From contig BROG01000339.1 in the NCBI GenBank assembly GCA_030159075.1, positions 124,001 to 188,000 on the forward strand: a stretch of DNA of 64,000 nucleotides, given 5' to 3'. The translations under genes were made by a program, and so were the position numbers. The notes beneath the pieces were generated by a model that worked only from the letters and a program-made list of their open reading frames with translations, searched no databases and was not told where the DNA came from. Numbering within the stretch: position 1 is the first letter of the stretch; each line of letters begins with the position of its first letter. Below, piece after piece: positions 59,101-64,000 of the stretch. Origin of the DNA: Atrina japonica (taxonomy: Eukaryota; Mollusca; Bivalvia; Pterioida; Pinnidae).

Positions 59101-61087
59101 TCTTTCATCTCCTAGACGTGGGTTCAAATCTTGAGGCTACAATGGAGCCAAAGTCTGGGAAAACTTATCTTTCAATGAAAGTTTAATTTCTCTTAGATCT
59201 ATAATAATTTGCTAGATGCATAGGTGTAAAATATGTAGGAATCAGGGGGAAGCTGCCCACTTTTTCATATACAAGCAACATTCTTATATTATCAACACGT
59301 AAACAAATTGTTTCAAATGTCAATTTATATATAACAAAATATTTGCCACCCCACCCCAACACTTTTGATTTGCCTACTACACCACTTGGACGAGCCCAAC
59401 TTCTGTTTGTAGCAGCTGGTCATTGGATTGCTCTATTGTTGCTTTACATTCTGCCTAGGAATTTTCACTTACATTACGATGTCATGGCTATAGGTGTAGT
59501 ACCTCAAATTCTGACCTGTTCTATAGACTGATGCCAATGCAGTGAGGGTTCTTTTACATGATAGCACTTGGTAAAGTAACAGTCACTACCTTTCTTTTTT
59601 TAAAAAACCTCTCAGGTATAACCTGGTATCAAGAATCAAACCCCACACCATCCGCTTGTGATTCAAATGCTTTCAACCTTGATCACCACAAGCAGTCTCA
59701 TAATTTCAAGTGAAGAGTGCAGTGTGTGTTGTTTACAAATTACTGGACAGAGCAAATCACTGGACACAGAAAATTACTGAATGCAACAAATTACTGGACA
59801 CAGAAAATTACTGGGCACAGCAAATTACTGAATGCAGCAAATTACTAGACACAGCAAATTACTAGACACAGCAAATTACTGGATGCAGCAAATTACTGGA
59901 CACAGAAAATTACTGGATACAGCAAAAAGAAAATTACTGGACATAGCAAATTACTAGACACAACAAATTACTGTACGAAACAAATTACTGGACACAGAAA
60001 ATTACTGGATGCAGCAAATAGCAAATTACTGGACACAGGAATCATAATACACGTGTGTTGGCTTTTTTTAAACAAAGAATACTTAGAACTGTATGTAGGA
60101 TTATTTCCTTGGTGTCCCAATGGTATTTTTTCCCTCTTGATTACACCAATAGTTTACCTTCCAGACACAACAGTATTTCAATTCAGAATCCATTCCCTGT
60201 GAATTGAGACATCTATTCACATTAATTTAAATAGGCCTACCATTTTTCTAAAAATCGAAGCTTTAAAATTTACACGTGTGACTGTAATAAGAATATTCAA
60301 TAATTAGGGTTTTAAATTACAAAAAGGAAGTTGATAATCCTTAGTTTAAAACTTAAAATACGTACCGTACGCTATAGGCCTATTAGTCGAAATTATTGTT
60401 TAACTGAAACGGTCTCAAAACTGGTCTGAATTAAGTTAGATGAAATTTACTGAAGGTCTGGAGTTTTCAAATAGATAAAACTTAATTTGATTGACATCGT
60501 CGTTAATGGTTAAATATTTTATGATTTGTCATAAATATAACAGATGTGTTTTGTCAACATAATAGAAACAAGTATTTGTGGTGGAAACTCAGCATTGCGC
60601 GAAAATGATACTCCAGCAGATATCACTCTATCTCTGATCATGATGAAACAGGAGACAACCTCTTGATCCACCTTAAAGTACTGCAGTTATTAAATATTTG
60701 TATCTACTAGCTTTTTATGAATAGGATCATTACCTGACGACGGCTTGGCGCTGTAAGATCGATATGTGACAAGCTGGAATTAAAACTACGATAAATAGTG
60801 GTATAATCCAAAACTGGTCGAGTCCATTTGATAGTTACTTGGGGTATTGTAAACTGTAACACATTAAAGAAGTGACCCTATCACCCCTGAATATCTGAAT
60901 AGAACGCTTTTTGTAAAGCATAAACCAGCCTATTATGGATTGTAGGGTCGAGCGATTTAAAGTTTACAAAACCAGCCTATTATGGATTGTAGGGTCGAGC
61001 GATTTAAAGTTTACAAAACCAGCCTATTATGGATTGTAGGGTCGAGCGTTTAAAGTTTACAAATCGTGAAATACAAACTTGTTTCAT
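44010..61087 (-). CDS. Large repeat-rich PWWP-domain protein, eight-exon model
   Basis: I join (minus strand) 61061-61087, 60734-60853, 58063-58153, 51710-57549, 50572-50721, 49137-49238, 47867-47996 and 44010-44119. All junctions are GT-AG, phases agree, and the total is 6,570 nt or 2,189 residues. The N terminus (about residues 10-80) is a compact, non-repetitive region (QVTIKWTRPVLDYTTIYRSF). Then follows a Cys-rich patch, a long disordered Ser/Lys/Glu-rich region with a 9-residue repeat array and a 20-residue repeat array, and finally a PWWP domain (IVWGKFGRRKWWPAIVV, then WLFWFGDHRISK) with its helical C-terminal part. PWWP domains bind methylated histone H3 (often K36) and DNA, so a nuclear chromatin role is likely. 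The PWWP most resembles that of DNMT3, but no ADD or methyltransferase exons are found. The first and last exons are the least certain. I do not recognise the whole protein. Confidence 0.65.
44508..45510. repeat. 35-38-bp tandem repeat array, GATA-rich
   Basis: More than 20 units contain TTATCATTATCAGGTGATA and ACAGATTTACCTGTAAG. The array is regular from about 44810 and diverged to the left. Every unit has TTATCA facing TGATA. The 101-codon ORF over it is a shadow. It lies in the last intron of the PWWP-protein gene model. Confidence 0.92.
45520..47860. other. Intronic or intergenic stretch left of PWWP exon 7
   Basis: I find no coding exon. Two diverged copies of an ATATGTACCAAATATGG-like segment lie at 46294 and 46425. 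A stretch at 47590-47800 has five GGACAAGT/ACTTGTCC motifs in both orientations. An ADD or methyltransferase exon was looked for by eye and not seen. Confidence 0.5.
47867..47996 (-). CDS. PWWP-protein gene, exon 7
   Basis: The exon follows TTTTTACAG and ends CCTG/GTAAAT, phase 0 to 1. It encodes LCAVRCGLKADDMTPTDLSF and then WADSGFLVPS. The W-x-x-G-F-x-P-S pattern recalls the segment after the PWWP domain of DNMT3. Confidence 0.68.
48145..48325. repeat. Repeat with ACCACCTGTCTTAAAA units
   Basis: Two direct copies of AGACCACCTGTCTTAAAA lie at about 48190 and 48258. An inverted, shorter copy (CTCTCAAGACAGGT) lies at 48304. Non-coding and probably a decayed MITE. Confidence 0.55.
48421..48683 (+). 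mobile_element. tRNA-derived SINE, family A, copy 3
   Basis: Box A-like TGGCCCCGAGTGGTTAG and box B GGTTCGAGCCA head the element. Body and tail match the copies at 10453 and 15121 (TCTTCCACCATTAAAAACTGG, GTTGAGTGTGGCGTAAAACA). It lies in the intron before PWWP exon 7. Confidence 0.85.
49137..49238 (-). CDS. PWWP-protein gene, exon 6: PWWP C-terminal part
   Basis: This 34-codon exon, phase 0/0, starts IQHDRIVLF and ends SSRILQVALQESIK. That matches the last strand and first helix expected directly after the core exon. The acceptor is ATATTTTCAG and the donor AAG/GTAGAC. Confidence 0.7.
49857..50014. mobile_element. 158-bp hairpin MITE
   Basis: Inverted arms of about 50 bp (TAAGGATTAACTTT and CAATGTATTGA blocks) converge on the palindrome TTATAATCC...GGATTATAA. 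It lies in the intron between the two PWWP exons. Confidence 0.75.
50572..50721 (-). CDS. PWWP-protein gene, exon 5: PWWP core
   Basis: A 50-codon exon, phase 0/0, encodes LGQIVWGKFGRRKWWPAIVV and SSWLFWFGDHRISK. The W-W-P motif, the preceding V-W-G-K strand and the W-F-G-D strand identify the PWWP beta barrel. The W-x-x-W-F-G-D spelling is close to DNMT3. Confidence 0.85.
51710..57549 (-). CDS. PWWP-protein gene, giant 5.84-kb exon
   Basis: A single uninterrupted frame of 1,946 codons starts at acceptor ACCAACAG and ends at the strong donor CAG/GTAAGC. The frame stays open to an ATG at 57574, but the first eight codons there are probably intronic. It begins with a Cys-rich patch (FDCLHQCCCLHWC). 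It then has an acidic region, the 9-residue repeat array (about 56108-56962), several basic nuclear-localisation-like clusters (KRKRK, KKKRK), the 20-residue repeat array (about 53350-54345) and a basic C-terminal third. The protein segment is predicted to be disordered. An intact frame this long in repeats implies selection. Confidence 0.85.
53350..54345 (-). repeat. 20-residue (60-bp) coding repeat array
   Basis: About 16 units of the type VSGVQKINKLGGLPLEREDV run head to tail. The central seven are nearly identical at DNA level, while the outer ones are diverged. The plus-strand ORFs across this region (53406-54440) are mirror shadows of the repeat. Confidence 0.92.
56108..56962 (-). repeat. 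9-residue (27-bp) coding repeat array
   Basis: About 32 units with consensus xAHSNRSxE (for example RAHSNSPKE, SAHSNRSEE) run head to tail. In the middle, six units form a 54-residue block that itself repeats three times, so the array expanded by a 162-bp higher-order unit. Confidence 0.9.
58063..58153 (-). CDS. PWWP-protein gene, exon 3
   Basis: The 91-nt exon between TTTCAG and GTAAGT encodes VNHLATQTLHDLTGVSVCLM and then a basic KMKKSTLKN. Its phase 1 end fits the start of the giant exon. Confidence 0.7.
59068..59145 (+). mobile_element. tRNA-like SINE head fragment
   Basis: ATGGCTCAGTGATT (box A-like) and GTGGGTTCAAATCT (box B-like) are spaced as in a tRNA. The body does not match family A, so this is another SINE family or a tRNA pseudogene. 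Confidence 0.4.
59740..60040. repeat. 17-bp tandem repeat array
   Basis: About 17 copies of TTACTGGACACAGCAAA, with variants (GATGCAG, ATACAG), run head to tail in the intron between PWWP-protein exons 2 and 3. Confidence 0.92.
60734..60853 (-). CDS. PWWP-protein gene, exon 2
   Basis: A 40-codon exon, phase 0/0, lies between acceptor TGTTACAG and donor GTCAG/GTAATG. It encodes FTIPQVTIKWTRPVLDYTT and ends LTAPSRRQ. It has a natural composition, but I find no family match. Confidence 0.65.
60923..61062. repeat. 47-bp triplication
   Basis: Three almost identical units (TATTATGGATTGTAGGGTCG, then TTTAAAGTTTACAAA) lie between candidate exon 1 and exon 2 of the PWWP-protein gene. The near identity shows recent origin. 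Confidence 0.93.
61061..61087 (-). CDS. PWWP-protein gene, candidate first coding exon
   Basis: ATG at 61087 (context acaATGA) opens nine codons (MKQVCISRF) to a donor TTT/GTAAAC, phase 0, matching the next exon. Upstream is a possible promoter (61179-61192). The short length and weak donor make this tentative. Confidence 0.4.
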
Positions 61088-61178
61088 TGTAGCGTCTTGA
61101 CTCCAACTTTACGTGACAGATAATAGAGGAGAGTGTTCGATGAATAACCCTGTTCCTGTTATCTATTCCATATATAAC

Positions 61179-61192
61179 TATATATACACGTG
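61179..61192 (-). promoter_or_regulatory. Possible promoter: E-box and TATA-like run
   Basis: On the minus strand CACGTG (61187-61192) is followed by TATATATAG, about 90-100 bases upstream of the candidate ATG at 61087. TATA-like strings are common in this AT-rich DNA, so the call is weak. Confidence 0.35.
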
Positions 61193-61223
61193 CATAACAT
61201 TTCTTAAATTACCAAATATTTTG

Positions 61224-61500
61224 TGAAAATTGCTTGAGGAACCTAGGTTTTGCACTTTTTCAATTGCAATTGATTAACTCAACCTTATTACATGTATTTG
61301 TAAATGAATATCAACTGGACCTAACCTTGTTTTCACAAACTAAGTCTATTTAGGAATATAAACTGATGACCTTTTTTCATAGCCTGTGTATAGCTCTTAT
61401 TTGTTATTGTACATCAAGTACAAGTAGTGAAAATAGAAAAAATCGTAATAGTTGGGTTTTTTTGTGCTAAATACAGCTAATGCCCCTTTAAATAACAGAT
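61224..61500. repeat. Dispersed repeat, copy 2 (pair with 42493)
   Basis: Diverged copy of the repeat at 42493-42730 in the same orientation, sharing TTACATGTATTTGTA and TAGCTCTTATTTGTTATTG. Class unknown. Confidence 0.65.
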
Positions 61501-63262
61501 TTTGAAAATAAATAAGGGTATATTTTATATTGTAGTTTAGGGAAATATTTATTAAAATTAATTAATTTATACATTTGCAATATGTCAAATATTTTTCAGA
61601 ACTATGAATTCCATCCAAATTTAAGAATTAGCTATGTGATTTACAATATTTTCATTTGGAACCTCTCATAACATTATTTTAGACTTGGTGATGTAGTTAA
61701 CACTTAGGATGTTGGGTAGCCACTCAAGCAACAAAGGATGGTCTGATCGTCGAAGCTCTGTTCCTTAGAGAAATGACCATTTCAAGCGGTAGGTTCTGGG
61801 TGCAATTTTCCGATTTCGGATTAAACCCGTTTTTTTTTTGTTTTTTTTTTTTTTTAACGTGAAAAAATTCTTGGTGGGACTTAAAACAAAAGTGAAGCTA
61901 TATACAACAAAGAATATGTATAACGGAACACTTTAAGTGTGTCTCCGTGTAGTACCGCTGGAAAGCTGTCTAACAACCCCTGTAACATGCAGAGTCGGAC
62001 ACGTGGGTTTTCGCCGGGGACTACGGTTTCCTTCCACAGCAAGGACCCCTTACTCCAACACCAGGACCAATGAGAGACATTCATATACATAACTTGTTTG
62101 TTAATCGTTGTAAAATAAATAAAGTTTATACTTTTTAATAACCACTGAGTAAGACTATCCGAACACTCCGTGAGAAGAACGTTTCGGTGGAGTTCAAACC
62201 CAGTATGGCGAAAAAAATATCCGCGGTCTGCATATAGCCTAAGTGCGGGAGCCTGAAATTCCGCCTTTTGGTGTACATAAATACATAATTTAATTTAATT
62301 TGGCCTGTCCTCTGTGGCTAGGAGAGAAAGCCCCCTTTCTCCCATCGAACGTTTATAAATCATTCAAAGAACGTACAAGGAAATCAGATAGGCCTAAGCT
62401 TCTAATCTGGACGTCTGGAAAAAATATCAGCGAAATATAAAACTTATGGAGATTGATAAATTTGCTGAAAATACAAGAAAATCAGAATGGAGTGTTATAA
62501 AAAACACTAGAATAATTATAGAAAGTCGTTACATAGTCTCTCCTTGTATTCCGTAAACATATTAAAGAATTTGATGGGTTGAACATTAAAACATTGATTT
62601 AAAACAAATCGACATTTTTCTGCATCTCGGGCGTATGGTTTAACCAGGAGTTTTACCAAAACGTCAACTTGAACATGAAATTTGAGAATGTATTTTTTAA
62701 AACAAAGCAGTGATTGGGGAAAAAACGTGTTTATGTAATTATTAACATGGTAACAACAATAATGAATTAAATTCTATTAAAGTTGGTGACAAAACACCCT
62801 TTAAAACTTGTTGCTGGAGCGCAAAGATTTCGGGGTGTTTCGTCTTAATAGAATTTGAGACCCGAAACGTCAATAATTAATCGTGCGTGTTCTACTCCGT
62901 CTCGCACCGGTTCGTGTCACTTGACTTGGGACATCGGTGGTTCGAGTCACGTTTCTTTCTTTTTTTTTCATTTTTTTATTATTATCATTATTATTTTTGA
63001 AACATGATCGTAAAATACATGTCTGAAATTGCCAAAGTCTGACTCAAGTAGGCCTACTTGACACAAACTATTTCTTAAAATCAAAGATAGGCCCACGAGG
63101 TACAGTTTGGATTATGTAAAGTCGTACTAATGTGCGTGTAGCATGTTCTAGCATACACGGTGAAACACGCAAGTGTAGCCTATATCACTAACTTTATTTT
63201 CCAATTCACAAACTGTTTTGCATTAATTTATAATTAAGAATATCAAAGTCATTAAATAAATT
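61500..63262. other. Right-hand intergenic region
   Basis: No gene is supported. Poly-T tracts lie at about 61830-61855 and 62958-62975. An imperfect inverted repeat lies at about 62735-62881 (TAATTATTAAC... with AATTCTATTAA facing TTAATAGAATT). The stretch 61860-62090 looks like a fixed interspersed repeat (GTGGGTTTTCGCCGGGGACT). Confidence 0.5.
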
Positions 63263-63418
63263 TTAGTCAGTGTTGTAAATTTTAAAACAATGAACTATAT
63301 TTTCAGTAGCAGTTATACGCCTAATTAACATATTTTGACATAAGCGTGGGATTGATGTTTCCTCTACGAGATCGACAATAAAAACTCCGTGTATCGTTCG
63401 AATGCCTTCATCTATGAT
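63263..63418 (-). CDS. Candidate terminal exon with SOCS-box-like end
   Basis: After the acceptor ATTATTACAG, 51 codons run to a stop at 63263, and AATAAA follows about 70 bases later. The segment SIPRLCQNMLIRRI fits the L-C-x(4)-I-R core of a SOCS box, the elongin B/C-binding end of ubiquitin-ligase adaptors such as ASB proteins. The rest of the gene would lie beyond the right edge. The short length makes it tentative. Confidence 0.35.
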   Translation of the reverse strand: MIDEGIRTIHGVFIVDLVEETSIPRLCQNMLIRRITATENIVHCFKIYNTD

Positions 63419-63804
63419 CTGTAATAATTGATTTTCATTTTCTGTACAATTATTATAAAACACCACTTTTTTTCATTTGGTACTCAGACAAAGTTTCGTA
63501 TTGGAGATGCCAGAGTTGAGTTGCTCTGGATACACCACAGTGCAATTGAGGTGCCGCTTGATGGGCCTAAACTTAGTATCCATCTTATTTTGCAAAGGAG
63601 TAGGGGGAAATCTCGTATCAGATCCCAGTGTATTGAAGTAGTGTTCGATTGTCCGACTAGAGATGGTTTGAAGGATCAGTGCTGGGATTCACTATGTTAA
63701 GGGAAATTGATTACATGACATTTGAACTAGACATTGAGTTTGGTCTTGGTTACTTCAGAATTCTGTTAGCATGAATATAATGGTGAAGGTTGGAATGACT
63801 GATG

Positions 63805-63955
63805 ACTGATGATGATGATGATGATGATGGGCGATTATGACTGATGATTATTGAATATCGTGACATAATGATGATGATGATGATGATGATGATGACTGAT
63901 AACGCCGGGTGATGATGACGTCGTTTATGACTGATGATTCAATATTATGACACGA

Positions 63956-63989
<34 letters not shown>

Positions 63990-64000
63990 GGTGGCAATGT
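63805..64000. repeat. (GAT)n and (GGT)n microsatellites
   Basis: Three GAT runs (at about 63808, 63869 and 63954) are separated by similar spacers containing TTATGACTGATGATT. The last run passes into (GGT)n at the window edge. Confidence 0.93.

Noticed and set aside
61881..62090. 69-codon minus-strand ORF
   Set aside because: Lies in what looks like an interspersed repeat next to a poly-T tail; no splice links to neighbouring exons.
63428..63700. 90-codon plus-strand ORF near the right edge
   Set aside because: Overlaps the candidate SOCS-like exon on the other strand, shows no family motif and has no convincing splice signals.

Overview
The window is AT-rich animal nuclear DNA with spliced genes, long repeat-filled introns, several SINE and MITE families, a Ty3/gypsy-type LTR element and short tandem satellites. 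The repeat types and the strong excess of the palindrome TACATGTA fit a bivalve mollusc. That assignment is an inference; no species marker is present.

Layout, left to right. At 0.2-0.4 kb there is a weak candidate terminal exon on the minus strand. At 2.4-18.7 kb, plus strand, lies a complete ten-exon lamin B receptor / delta(14)-sterol reductase gene (519 codons, every splice phase agrees), with a 76-bp satellite in intron 1, a 100-bp satellite in intron 3, two SINE families and MITE-like hairpins. Its 3' UTR may run to about 21.0 kb. At 21.2 kb is a decayed fragment of the NHL-type gene found intact at 24.0-24.9 kb (minus strand, single exon, CRE/TATA-like promoter). At 25.7-36.0 kb a complete LTR retroelement has inserted with a GTTT target duplication. 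It has gag with two zinc knuckles, protease, RT, RNase H, integrase and a third, envelope-like region with a membrane anchor, all cut by small frameshifts. Its LTRs differ by ten indels and no substitution, and each carries a perfect three-unit heat-shock element just upstream of the TATA box. At 37.2-38.95 kb (minus) is an otopetrin-like proton-channel ORF, followed by a candidate first exon of a plus-strand gene at 39.4 kb, a Tc1-like relic and a pogo-like MITE.

From about 44.0 to 61.1 kb (minus) I reconstruct an eight-exon gene of about 2,189 codons. It has a 5.84-kb internal exon full of two kinds of peptide repeat, followed by exons forming a DNMT3-like PWWP domain. I find no ADD or methyltransferase exons. 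The protein as a whole is unfamiliar and is the best host-gene candidate for something undescribed. The last 3 kb hold repeats, a possible SOCS-box terminal exon of a gene beyond the window, and GAT/GGT microsatellites.

The host genes do not form an obvious pathway. Two of them (LBR with its RS tail, and the PWWP protein) would act at chromatin or the nuclear envelope. The LTR element sits about 0.8 kb upstream of the NHL gene and could bring stress-responsive control to it.
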